From Williamwhitmania sp. (GTDB taxonomy: Bacteria; Bacteroidota; Bacteroidia; Bacteroidales; Williamwhitmaniaceae), in contig DATKVT010000102.1 in the NCBI GenBank assembly GCA_035529935.1, positions 1 to 49,753 on the forward strand: a DNA stretch of 49,753 nt, read 5' to 3'. Below are positions 1 through 7,373 of the stretch, piece after piece. The notes below the pieces were generated by a model. That model had not been told where the DNA came from. It did not search any database and saw nothing but the letters and a program-made list of their open reading frames with translations. Every line of letters starts with the position of its first letter. Position 1 is the stretch's first letter. The position numbers were made by a program, and so were the translations under genes.

Positions 1-342
1 GTGCTTTCAGGTACCACACCCTCCATGAAAGTGTGCTCCTTAGAGGTGTTTGGTCCAGTGGTTACCATTGAACGCTTTGGCCAGTTTGATGAAGCGGTGG
101 CGGCAATAAATAGTTCCTCGTATGGTTTGCAGGCAGGGGTATTTACAAATAATATTAATGAGATGAATCATGCATTCAGAGACTTAAATGTAGGTGGAGT
201 AATCATAAACGATGTTCCCACTTTTAGGGTCGACCATATGCCATACGGTGGGACTAAGGATTCTGGGATGGGGCGAGAAGGGGTTAAATACGCCATGCAT
301 GATATGCTTGAACCTCGGCTGCTGGTTAAAAACATTTGCTAA
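1..342 (+). CDS. Aldehyde dehydrogenase, C-terminal fragment (cut by window start)
   Basis: Only the last 113 codons are inside the window. The frame is open at base 1, so the GTG there is an internal valine codon. The fragment carries the C-terminal ALDH signature: LEVFGPVVTIERF, followed by SSSYGLQAGVFTNN, and the closing MPYGGTKDSGMGREG, which lies at the substrate and NAD side of the fold. The family oxidises aldehydes to acids or acyl derivatives with NAD(P). The catalytic cysteine region is upstream of the window, so the substrate cannot be judged. The stop codon overlaps a promoter-like TAACTTTG, so transcription probably restarts for the next gene. Confidence 0.9.
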   Translation: MLSGTTPSMKVCSLEVFGPVVTIERFGQFDEAVAAINSSSYGLQAGVFTNNINEMNHAFRDLNVGGVIINDVPTFRVDHMPYGGTKDSGMGREGVKYAMHDMLEPRLLVKNIC

Positions 343-347
343 CTTTG
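340..347 (+). promoter_or_regulatory. Candidate -7 promoter element (TAACTTTG)
   Basis: TAACTTTG matches the Bacteroidota -7 consensus TAnnTTTG. It lies about 55 bases ahead of the ATG of the LysE-family gene and overlaps the stop codon of the aldehyde dehydrogenase. I see no convincing -33 TTTG, so only the -7 part is supported. Confidence 0.4.
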
Positions 348-402
348 CATTTCTTGTTACGTGAACCCAGAAACTCTTTGTTTCTGATGAATTTTGGCAA
401 AA

Positions 403-1044
403 ATGAGTTTTGTTTTACTGATTAAGGGAATAATTGTTGGATTATTTGTTTCTATTCCCCTTGGCCCTATAGGTGTTCTTTGTATACAGAGAACAATTAA
501 TAAAGGACGACTCTCGGGGTTTCTTTCGGGACTTGGTGCGGCAACTGCCGATACTATTTTCGCCACCATTGCAGGTTTTAGCTTAACCTTTGTTATTAAC
601 TTTGTTGAGGAAAAGCAGTTTGTTTTCCAGCTAACAGGTGGTATTATTGTAATGTTGTTGGGAATTAAAATTTTCTATACCGATCCTATCCGTCAGCTCA
701 AGCGTCACCGTAAGAAAAAAAGTAGTTTACTTGAAGATTACCTTTCAGTATTATTCCTTACCATCACAAATCCGCTTGCCATTTTTTTGTTTGTCGCACT
801 GTTTGCAACGATGGGTCTGGTTTCTGACGGTGAAAGCATATTCTATGCGGGAATAATGCTTAGCGGTGTTTTCTTTGGTGCGGGACTTTGGTGGTTTACT
901 CTGAGCACTCTTATTAATGTTTTTAGAGCTCGTTTTAGATTGAAACAGTTGTGGTGGATTAACAAGATATCAGGTGGCGTTATTTTTCTTTTAGGATTAA
1001 TTGCCGCAACTGATACTCTATTTCCATTTTTTACTAACTTGTAG
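403..1044 (+). CDS. LysE family amino-acid/metabolite exporter
   Basis: A 213-residue inner-membrane protein with about six hydrophobic segments. The N-terminus LIKGIIVGLFVSIPLGPIG has the glycine/proline-rich first helix typical of LysE/RhtB exporters, followed by RTINKGRLSGFLSGLGAATAD, and TNPLAIFLFVALFA in the middle is the second family hallmark. These proteins export amino acids or related small molecules using the proton gradient; the substrate here is unknown. An in-frame TTG lies 9 bases upstream, but the ATG at 403 is the better start. It stands between an aldehyde dehydrogenase and a sensor kinase, each apparently its own unit. Confidence 0.85.
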   Translation: MSFVLLIKGIIVGLFVSIPLGPIGVLCIQRTINKGRLSGFLSGLGAATADTIFATIAGFSLTFVINFVEEKQFVFQLTGGIIVMLLGIKIFYTDPIRQLKRHRKKKSSLLEDYLSVLFLTITNPLAIFLFVALFATMGLVSDGESIFYAGIMLSGVFFGAGLWWFTLSTLINVFRARFRLKQLWWINKISGGVIFLLGLIAATDTLFPFFTNL

Positions 1045-1088
1045 TGGCGTTTGGATTGATGTAAAGCCCGATAAAAAGATATTGAAAT

Positions 1089-2861
1089 ATGCCTAATTCA
1101 AACCTGTTGTTCAAGATTTTTCAGTTTAATCTTTCGGAAAGAATGCCGGAAGAAGCAAAACGTAAGGCCTCCATTCTCAATCTGGTTGGGTTTGTTTCGT
1201 TGATTCTTTATACTGTATATGGTATTGTGGGTTTAGTCGCCGACAATACTGTTGTGGTGATCAGCTCGTTTGCTGGATTCTTGATCACATTGGTGGTTCT
1301 ACTGATTCTTCTTCGTGCTGGTAAAATTACTCTGGCTGCTTACTTCTTGTCATTTGCCATTTTTATGACTGGCCTTGCAATGGCCTATGTAGGAGTAGCA
1401 GACCAATATGCTGTTGCAATTAGTTACTTGTTGCCGATCTTAACTATTTTTGCCTTTACTTCTGGTACTGCGCTTGCGATTAACTTCCTCTACTTGCTTT
1501 TGTTTTCAGTTCTGCTCTATGTCCCCATGTTCGACAGAGTGGTAGAGTATAGTTCCGTGTTCAAAATAAGTTTCATTGCTTCTTTTGTTGCAATATCACT
1601 GTTTTATTATGTGTTCGATTATTTTAGAATCTGGGCAATGACCTCCGTAGAAAAGCAAGTGCTTTTAGAGCGAAATATTAATAAACGGAAAGACGAATTC
1701 ATTTCTACCCTGTCACACCAAATACGAACTCCCCTCAATAACATTATGGTTATTGCCAACTTGGTAGATAGCTCAACGGAAGATGAAAAGTTGAAGGATT
1801 TAATAGATACCATCCATGCATCCACAAACAACCTGGTGAACGTGGTTAATAGTATGGTGGAGGTTTCCAACATTGACCTTTCGGAAAGAGACAGCTTTAC
1901 CATTAACTTTAACCTTGGTGCCACAGTGGCAAATACCATAAAGTTGTTTGCTCACCAGTACTCCAATAACGTTCAGTTTAACCTGAAGATCGATGAAATT
2001 ATTCCAGGACTAATAGGGGGTGAGCCAGTTAAGATAAAGCAGATATTTCTGAACATTATTGAGAGTCTGATAAAAACAAAAAGTAGCAGCCGAATTAAGA
2101 TTGACATTTTGGTTAAAAAGAGTAGTGAAACGGCTGATAAGGTTGATCTATTATTTGAACTCAAAAGCAATAGCCCCATATTTATTCCTGCGGGTGATGG
2201 TAAAAACCAGCTGATTACAAGTGATCTTGTTGGAAATGCTATTGGAAGCCAGGTGCTTGTTGACGTTCTAGACCTAAAGATTACGCAACGACTCATTGAG
2301 CGAAATGGAGGGAAACTGACCATCGTTCTTAATACCGATTCATCTACTTTCTCCTTCCCATATTCATTCAATAAGGTCAACGATCCAATGGCACCGCTGA
2401 AAGAAGTTGTCGAGAATCCGACTGAAAGCACAGACTTCTCTGTTAGCACAGCTTATGTACCTCTGCGGAAAATCGATTTGTTAGATGCAAACGTTTTGTT
2501 GGTTGAAGATAATTTGATTAACCAGAAGATTGTTATTCTGAGTCTTAAGAAAATTGTGAAGAATATTGAAATTGCCAACAATGGTAAGGAGGCACTCGAT
2601 AGATTTGGAACGAGCCGTTTCGATATAATTCTCATGGATATCCAAATGCCCATTATGAATGGTATCGTAACCACCAGAAAAATTAGGGAAATTGAAGCCT
2701 CAACTAACACCCATACACCCATAATTGCCATTACAGCCAATGCCCTTCAGGGCGATCGTGAGGAGTGTATTGCCGCAGGTATGGATGATTACCTTAGCAA
2801 GCCTTTCCAAATTGAGGTTCTGATACAAAAGATGAAACGGCTATTAACTGGAACTAACTAG
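1089..2861 (+). CDS. Membrane hybrid sensor kinase with degenerate ATPase domain and receiver
   Basis: 590 residues. About six membrane helices lie between residues 30 and 180, with no large periplasmic sensor. The HisKA region has the phospho-acceptor His210 in STLSHQIRTPLNNI. The ATPase region (about 275-428) still ends in the recognisable RLIERNGGKL, but the N-box reads LNIIESLIK (Ser326 where Asn is usual), the DxGxG box reads NSPIFIP, and the GLGL loop is replaced by VDVLDL. The residue after the histidine is Gln instead of Glu/Asp. The C-terminal receiver (about 473-586) is intact, with acceptor Asp517 in ILMDIQMP and Lys in LSKPF. I infer a kinase-dead or phosphatase-type scaffold whose receiver is phosphorylated by another kinase. 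No partner regulator lies next to it. Confidence 0.87.
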   Translation: MPNSNLLFKIFQFNLSERMPEEAKRKASILNLVGFVSLILYTVYGIVGLVADNTVVVISSFAGFLITLVVLLILLRAGKITLAAYFLSFAIFMTGLAMAYVGVADQYAVAISYLLPILTIFAFTSGTALAINFLYLLLFSVLLYVPMFDRVVEYSSVFKISFIASFVAISLFYYVFDYFRIWAMTSVEKQVLLERNINKRKDEFISTLSHQIRTPLNNIMVIANLVDSSTEDEKLKDLIDTIHASTNNLVNVVNSMVEVSNIDLSERDSFTINFNLGATVANTIKLFAHQYSNNVQFNLKIDEIIPGLIGGEPVKIKQIFLNIIESLIKTKSSSRIKIDILVKKSSETADKVDLLFELKSNSPIFIPAGDGKNQLITSDLVGNAIGSQVLVDVLDLKITQRLIERNGGKLTIVLNTDSSTFSFPYSFNKVNDPMAPLKEVVENPTESTDFSVSTAYVPLRKIDLLDANVLLVEDNLINQKIVILSLKKIVKNIEIANNGKEALDRFGTSRFDIILMDIQMPIMNGIVTTRKIREIEASTNTHTPIIAITANALQGDREECIAAGMDDYLSKPFQIEVLIQKMKRLLTGTN

Positions 2862-2946
2862 CTTGCAATAATCCAATCCAACAGATATGTAAAGAGAAGA
2901 ATTCTTATTGCGGACGAACTAGTTAAAAACCATTTGACATAGGAAT

Positions 2947-2985
2947 AAAAAGAGATCCCCGGAAGTAATCCGGGGATCTCTTTTT
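2947..2985. terminator. Bidirectional terminator, perfect 16-bp stem
   Basis: AAAAAGAGATCCCCGG and its exact reverse complement are separated by a 7-base loop (AAGTAAT). The stem has a GC-rich core and A/T runs at both ends, so each strand gives a hairpin followed by a U-tract. It lies between the converging sensor kinase gene (+) and the dsbD-like gene (-) and can stop transcription from both sides. Confidence 0.93.
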
Positions 2986-3015
2986 GATTATGCTGAGAAG
3001 AAGTTGCAGGTTGTA

Positions 3016-5052
3016 TTACTTTCCCGCACTGTGCTTCGTTTCGTAAATCTTTTTTCCATTATCCAAAAACTGAATAAAGTTGTCGATGCTGAGATCATAG
3101 GCATGAGGATCACCGAGTGGTTTCTCATCTTGATCGGTAATGATGTAGTAGGGTTGTCCGTTTAATCCGAACTTAGCCACTTGGATATCCTTGTTTTTTT
3201 CTCCTAGCGTTGTTTTTAATTGACCGTCGAGATTTGATTTATATTGTTCTGAATCAGGCAACTTTGCTGGTTCGTCAACATACAGGGCAACAACCACAAA
3301 GTTGTCGCGAAGCCGCTGAATAATTCTAGGGTCGGAGAGCACTTGCCCCTCCATCTTTTTGCATTCACGGCAGGTGTGGCCAACGAAATCAATGAAAAGG
3401 GGTTTGTTTGCCAATCTAGCGGCTGCCAAAGCTTCGTCGTAGTCGAAGTAGCCTTGTAATCCAAATGGTAAATGAAGAATATCAGAATACTTGGCGGTAA
3501 TTTTGGGTTCAGTGTTATTGGCTCCTGTTGCGGTTGGAGAGGCTTGCTTTTCGTAAAATGCTGCGTTTTCACCTTCGTTTGGAAGCAACCCCGAGAGTGT
3601 CTTTAACGGTGCACCAAAGAGTCCGGGGATTAGGTAAATAACAAAGGAAAAGGTGAGTATTGCAAGCATGAGCCGGAAGAACCCAACGTGCTTAACCTCG
3701 CTATCCAGCTTAAATTTAATCTTACCAAGAAGGTAAAGCCCAAGCATGCTGAAAATTGCAATCCAGAGGCTCAGGAAAATCTCCCTTGTAAGGATGTTCC
3801 AGTGGTAAACGCTATCGATTACCAAGAAGAACTGGAGTGAGAAGGCAAGCAAAATGAAGCCCATAACCACCTTAACGGCATTGAGCCAACCTCCCGATTT
3901 TGGTAAGTTCTTGAGCAGAGAGGGAAATGCTGCCAGAACAACAAATGGGAGAGCGAATGCCGCGGAAAAGCTCAACATTCCAATAATGGGGCGGAGCGAA
4001 ACTCCAGTAGCTGATTGAACCAGTAGTGCACCTACAAAAGGTCCTACACACGACAAGCTGACGATCACTGTGGTGAGCCCAAGGAAGAACGAACCAATGA
4101 GACCGCCTTTTTCTGCCTTGCTATCTGCCTTTGAGGCAAGTGAGCCGGGAAGTACAATTTCGAAAACGCCAAAGAGCGAAGCAGCAAATACTAAGAAAAG
4201 CACGCCAAAGATGAGGTTGGTAATCCAACTAGAAGTGATCTGGTTGGTAATATCACTACCAACTCCTGGTAACGATACGATTACGCCAAGAAGTGTGTAT
4301 GTCAATATTATGGAGAAGCCAAACACTGCAGCATTGAGAATTGAACTCGCCTTCGACGTTTGCTTGCTCATAAAGAAGGAAACTGTCATGGGAATCATTG
4401 GGAATACACAAGGTGTTAGAAGTGCTCCAAATCCAGTAAGAATGGCAAGTAAAATAAATCCACCCATCGATTTGGTCTCTTTGGAAGTTGGCTTAGCTGC
4501 CATTACCACTGTCTTGGCTGTATCTGCTTTCACTTCAGCAACAGCCGTTTTGGTGGTGGTGTCAGCGGTGGTGCTGCTGGAAGCAACTGCTGCCTTATTC
4601 TCCGGAAGGGCAATGGAGAAATTTTGCTCACTATACATGCAGGTGCCCTCCTTGCATGTTTGGTAGGCGATGTTCCCCTCCACGGTTTTAGCGTTTCCAA
4701 CTTTTATTTTCTGGGTAAATTCGGCTTTTCCAGTGAAGTATTTAACGTTTAATTTGAATACGTCATCGTAAACCACGGTGGGCGCTGGGGTAAAGTTCAT
4801 TTTCCCCACAAACTTATAACCATCCTTGTTCTTAAATGTGAAGACGGTCGATTGTGGCCCTCCCTCAGGAAGGTCAAGCCCATACATGTGCCATTCCCTG
4901 TCGATGTTGGCAGTAAAGTGAAGCACAACGTCTCCATTAGACACTGATTCGGCCGAGAATTTCCATTTCACATTGTTCTGCACCTGAGCCGTGCCAACTA
5001 GGCTGGTGAATAGTCCTGCAATGGTAAGTAGATAAAATGCAGCTCTTTTCAT
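3016..5052 (-). CDS. DsbD-like protein-disulfide reductase (thiol:disulfide interchange)
   Basis: 678 residues. A signal peptide (MKRAAFYLLTIAGLFTSL) is followed by a periplasmic immunoglobulin-like domain with a Cys pair in CKEGTCMYS. An eight-helix transmembrane domain follows, with the redox cysteines in LTPCVFPMIPMT and LSCVGPFVGALL. The C-terminal thioredoxin-like domain has C561-R-E-C564 in HTCRECKKM. The family carries electrons from cytoplasmic thioredoxin across the inner membrane to reduce periplasmic disulfides or feed cytochrome c maturation. A longer reading frame reaches 5130, but it would run through the terminator of the upstream gene and the promoter-like TACATTTG, so 5052 is the start. 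Confidence 0.92.
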   Translation of the reverse strand: MKRAAFYLLTIAGLFTSLVGTAQVQNNVKWKFSAESVSNGDVVLHFTANIDREWHMYGLDLPEGGPQSTVFTFKNKDGYKFVGKMNFTPAPTVVYDDVFKLNVKYFTGKAEFTQKIKVGNAKTVEGNIAYQTCKEGTCMYSEQNFSIALPENKAAVASSSTTADTTTKTAVAEVKADTAKTVVMAAKPTSKETKSMGGFILLAILTGFGALLTPCVFPMIPMTVSFFMSKQTSKASSILNAAVFGFSIILTYTLLGVIVSLPGVGSDITNQITSSWITNLIFGVLFLVFAASLFGVFEIVLPGSLASKADSKAEKGGLIGSFFLGLTTVIVSLSCVGPFVGALLVQSATGVSLRPIIGMLSFSAAFALPFVVLAAFPSLLKNLPKSGGWLNAVKVVMGFILLAFSLQFFLVIDSVYHWNILTREIFLSLWIAIFSMLGLYLLGKIKFKLDSEVKHVGFFRLMLAILTFSFVIYLIPGLFGAPLKTLSGLLPNEGENAAFYEKQASPTATGANNTEPKITAKYSDILHLPFGLQGYFDYDEALAAARLANKPLFIDFVGHTCRECKKMEGQVLSDPRIIQRLRDNFVVVALYVDEPAKLPDSEQYKSNLDGQLKTTLGEKNKDIQVAKFGLNGQPYYIITDQDEKPLGDPHAYDLSIDNFIQFLDNGKKIYETKHSAGK

Positions 5053-5079
5053 ATTTGGATGATTGATTTTGTGAGAAGA

Positions 5080-5087
5080 CAAATGTA
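5080..5087 (-). promoter_or_regulatory. Candidate -7 promoter element of the dsbD-like gene (TACATTTG)
   Basis: On the minus strand TACATTTG matches TAnnTTTG. Transcription would begin near 5073, about 20 bases before the ATG at 5052. The box sits inside the T-rich tail of the rng terminator, so terminator and promoter share the same few dozen bases. Confidence 0.5.
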
Positions 5088-5124
5088 ATAAAAAACAAAA
5101 AAACCGAGCCATTGTGGCTCGGTT
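5085..5124 (-). terminator. Rho-independent terminator after rng
   Basis: On the minus strand AACCGAGCC, loop ACAAT, GGCTCGGTT form a perfect 9-bp stem (5102-5124) followed by a long U-rich run (TTTTTTTGTTTTTTATT). It starts 19 bases after the rng stop codon. Confidence 0.93.
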
Positions 5125-5142
5125 CATCAACTGTTTTGTAAA

Positions 5143-6699
5143 TTAATAGGTTAGCTCATCGCCATGTCTGTCGAAAATGTGATATTCCAAGAAGGCATAG
5201 GCCGTAGCTGGCTTTACCTTTAGAATACAACGGTATTTTAGCGACCAACGAAGCCTTTTGGGGAAGAATCCTCTGTTGAGGAAAGAGGCAACGTAAGGAT
5301 GAACTTTGAGCGTTAGAATAGCTTGTTTCTTATCTCGGGCAAGGTAAGCTACCTGGTTTTCAATCTCGGTATCGAGCAGAATGCTTGGTCCAATCTCGCC
5401 ACTACCGTTACAGGTGGGGCACTTTTCTTGAGTGTGGATGTGCATTTCTGGTCGAACCCGTTGCCGGGTAATCTGCATTAACCCAAATTTTGATAAGGGT
5501 AGAATGTTGTGCTTTGCCCGGTCTTTGGCCATTGCCTCTCGCATTCGGTCGAAAACCATCTGCTTGTTATCCGGGTTGTGCATGTCGATAAAGTCGACAA
5601 CGATAATCCCTCCCATATCCCTAAGACGAAGCTGTCGGGCAATTTCATCGGCAGCCGATAGATTAACCTCCATCGCGTTCGTTTCTTGATCGCTAGAGGC
5701 CTTGCTACGGTTACCGCTGTTAACGTCTATTACGTGAAGTGCTTCGGTGTGCTCTATAATAAGATATGCCCCACTTTTAAAGGAGACAGTTTTCCCAAAG
5801 AGCGCTTTAATCTGTTTCTCAATGCCAAATTGTTCGAAAATTGGCACGCCTCCAGCATAAAATTTCACAATTTTCTCCTTCTCGGGAGCAATTGTGGCAA
5901 TGTAGCTGCGGATGTCGTGAAAAATTGCCTCGTCGTTTATCCAAATGTTGCTAAACGACACCGTCAGTAAATCACGCAGAATGGTGGAGGTTCTGTCGAG
6001 CTCGCTCACTAGGAGCGTAGGAATATTATTTGTTCGAAGCTTTTCAAAGGCGCTTTCCCACTTCTTAATAAGACCACGAAGTTCGGCGTCGAGCACTGCA
6101 ACCTTCTTCCCCTCTGCTGCTGTGCGTACGATTACCCCATAGCCATCAGGCATGATGCTTTGCATCAACCTTTTTAGTCTTTTCTTCTCCTCCAGTGAGG
6201 AGATTTTTTGTGAAATGGAAATTTTGTCTGAAAACGGAATGAGCACGATATTTCTACCGGCAATTGAAATTTCCGAACCGAGCCTTGGTCCCTTGGTGGA
6301 GATGGGTTCTTTAGCAATTTGAACCATTACCACCTGTCCAGAAGTGAGGACGTCGGTGATTTTTCCGTTTTTGTCTAGATCTTTTTCCGGTTTAAAACTT
6401 GCAATGCCAATGGGTTTACCTTTCCTCGAAAGATGAATGTTTACATACTTTACGAGGGTTTTAAACTGTGGCCCAAGATCTAGGTAGTGGAGAAATGCGT
6501 CTTTTTCGTAACCAACGTCAACAAAAGCAGCATTTAGTCCAGGCATAATCTTTTTAACCTTGCCTAGGTAAATGTCACCGACAGAGAACTGCAGGTTGCT
6601 CTTTTCCTTATTGAGTTCCAGCAGTTGCTTGTCTTCCAGAAGGGCTATGGCAATATCGGAGGGAGTTACGTTAATAATTAGATCGTTACTCGCAGCCAT
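5143..6699 (-). CDS. rng: Ribonuclease G/E family endoribonuclease
   Basis: 518 residues, the short RNase G form without the long C-terminal degradosome scaffold of RNase E. The N-terminal S1 RNA-binding domain (about 35-130) contains YLGKVKKIMPGLNAAFVDVG. The catalytic core has the two metal-binding aspartate motifs HVIDVNSG and IIVVDFIDM. The zinc-link cysteines are in CPTCNGSGE near residue 430. The enzyme cuts single-stranded A/U-rich RNA in rRNA maturation and mRNA decay. It lies downstream of HU and the small COX24-type ribosomal protein on the same strand. A perfect 15-bp hairpin occupies its leader at 6743-6781, and a strong terminator follows it. Confidence 0.95.
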   Translation of the reverse strand: MAASNDLIINVTPSDIAIALLEDKQLLELNKEKSNLQFSVGDIYLGKVKKIMPGLNAAFVDVGYEKDAFLHYLDLGPQFKTLVKYVNIHLSRKGKPIGIASFKPEKDLDKNGKITDVLTSGQVVMVQIAKEPISTKGPRLGSEISIAGRNIVLIPFSDKISISQKISSLEEKKRLKRLMQSIMPDGYGVIVRTAAEGKKVAVLDAELRGLIKKWESAFEKLRTNNIPTLLVSELDRTSTILRDLLTVSFSNIWINDEAIFHDIRSYIATIAPEKEKIVKFYAGGVPIFEQFGIEKQIKALFGKTVSFKSGAYLIIEHTEALHVIDVNSGNRSKASSDQETNAMEVNLSAADEIARQLRLRDMGGIIVVDFIDMHNPDNKQMVFDRMREAMAKDRAKHNILPLSKFGLMQITRQRVRPEMHIHTQEKCPTCNGSGEIGPSILLDTEIENQVAYLARDKKQAILTLKVHPYVASFLNRGFFPKRLRWSLKYRCILKVKPATAYAFLEYHIFDRHGDELTY

Positions 6700-6742
6700 A
6701 AACTTTTGTTGGAAGGTTTAAATTATTGGATGTGCTACAATA

Positions 6743-6781
6743 GATTAAACCTAAAGAATCGAGGACTCTTTAGGTTTAATC
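6743..6781 (-). promoter_or_regulatory. Perfect 15-bp hairpin in the rng leader
   Basis: GATTAAACCTAAAGA and its exact reverse complement flank a 9-base loop. The hairpin lies 44 bases before the rng start and 36 bases after the stop of the preceding small gene. No U-tract follows on either strand, so it does not look like an ordinary terminator. It could be an RNA processing or stability element, or a cis site for RNase G control. This role is inferred; only the palindrome itself is certain. Confidence 0.6.
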
Positions 6782-6817
6782 CATGATTAGAATATAGGCG
6801 TTAAAAGCCTATGAAGA

Positions 6818-6913
6818 CTAACGGTTTTTCTTTTTGTGGCGATTTTTACGGAGGCGTTTCTTCCGTTTGTGTGTCGCCATTTTATGTCTCTTCCTTTTTT
6901 TTCCGCAAGGCAT
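6818..6913 (-). CDS. AURKAIP1/COX24-domain mini ribosomal protein (31 aa)
   Basis: A 31-residue, extremely basic protein that begins MPCGKKRKRHK and continues MATHKRKKRLRKNRHKKK. This is the near-invariant sequence of the Bacteroidota AURKAIP1/COX24-domain family, related to mitochondrial mS38 and actinobacterial bS22, which sit on the small ribosomal subunit. The frame runs from ATG at 6913 to TAG at 6818. An internal ATG at 6880 would give a 20-residue form, but the residues before it are part of the conserved family sequence. It sits 42 bases after HU and ahead of rng on the same strand, so the three may share a transcript. Confidence 0.9.
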   Translation of the reverse strand: MPCGKKRKRHKMATHKRKKRLRKNRHKKKNR

Positions 6914-6955
6914 GACACGTAGGTGTTTAGAAGTTAATAATAAATTTTTTCAGCA

Positions 6956-7243
6956 CTACTTTTTTACATGACTCTTAACCTTAGAGACAAAGCTCTTTGC
7001 GGGTTTGAAGGATGGGATGAAGTGCTCAGGAATGATGATGGTAGTGTTTTTGGAAATGTTCCTTGCAGTTTTTTGGGCTCTTTTCTTTACGATAAAGCTG
7101 CCAAAGCCACGCAAGTAGACATTTTTTTCTTTCACAAGAGAATCCTTGATTGACTCCATGAAAGCTTCTACCGCCTTCTGTACCGTTATCTTTTCGATAC
7201 CGGTATTCTTCGAGATCTCGTTTACAATATCTGCCTTAGTCAT
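6956..7243 (-). CDS. HU-family DNA-binding protein
   Basis: 95 residues, the usual HU/IHF length. The N-terminal helix pair begins TKADIVNEISKNTGIEK, and the beta-arm region starts at VYLRGFGSFIVKKR. The arm tip is variant: the usual RNPxT motif is replaced by RNISKNTTIIIP. The C-terminal helix is FKPAKSFVSKVKSHVKK. HU proteins dimerise and bend or compact DNA without strong sequence specificity. The gene starts a minus-strand group with the COX24 protein and rng, and a TATATTTG promoter box lies about 55 bases upstream. Confidence 0.95.
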   Translation of the reverse strand: MTKADIVNEISKNTGIEKITVQKAVEAFMESIKDSLVKEKNVYLRGFGSFIVKKRAQKTARNISKNTTIIIPEHFIPSFKPAKSFVSKVKSHVKK

Positions 7244-7296
7244 TTTTAAAAACCTTTAATTATCAATGTTTTAAAAACTTCTTGAGTTTCGGATTG

Positions 7297-7304
7297 CAAA
7301 TATA
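7297..7304 (-). promoter_or_regulatory. Candidate -7 promoter element of the HU gene (TATATTTG)
   Basis: On the minus strand TATATTTG fits TAnnTTTG exactly and is followed by C, as in many Bacteroidota promoters. It gives a leader of roughly 45-50 bases before the HU start. No good -33 match is visible. Confidence 0.5.
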
Positions 7305-7373
7305 AATGAATTAATCCTATTTAAGAAATTCATAACCATTATTTTTGATTTCCTTTATGAAGAATTTTATGAC

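Noticed and set aside
1..342. GTG at base 1 as a gene start
   Set aside because: The conserved aldehyde dehydrogenase sequence continues upstream of the window in the known family, so this is an internal codon of a truncated gene.
4070..4666. 198-codon open frame on the plus strand inside the dsbD-like gene
   Set aside because: It is antisense to a well-conserved membrane domain and has no family features, so it is a shadow frame.
5053..5130. Longer N-terminus of the DsbD-like protein
   Set aside because: It would pass through the rng terminator stem and the promoter box, and it precedes a complete signal peptide.
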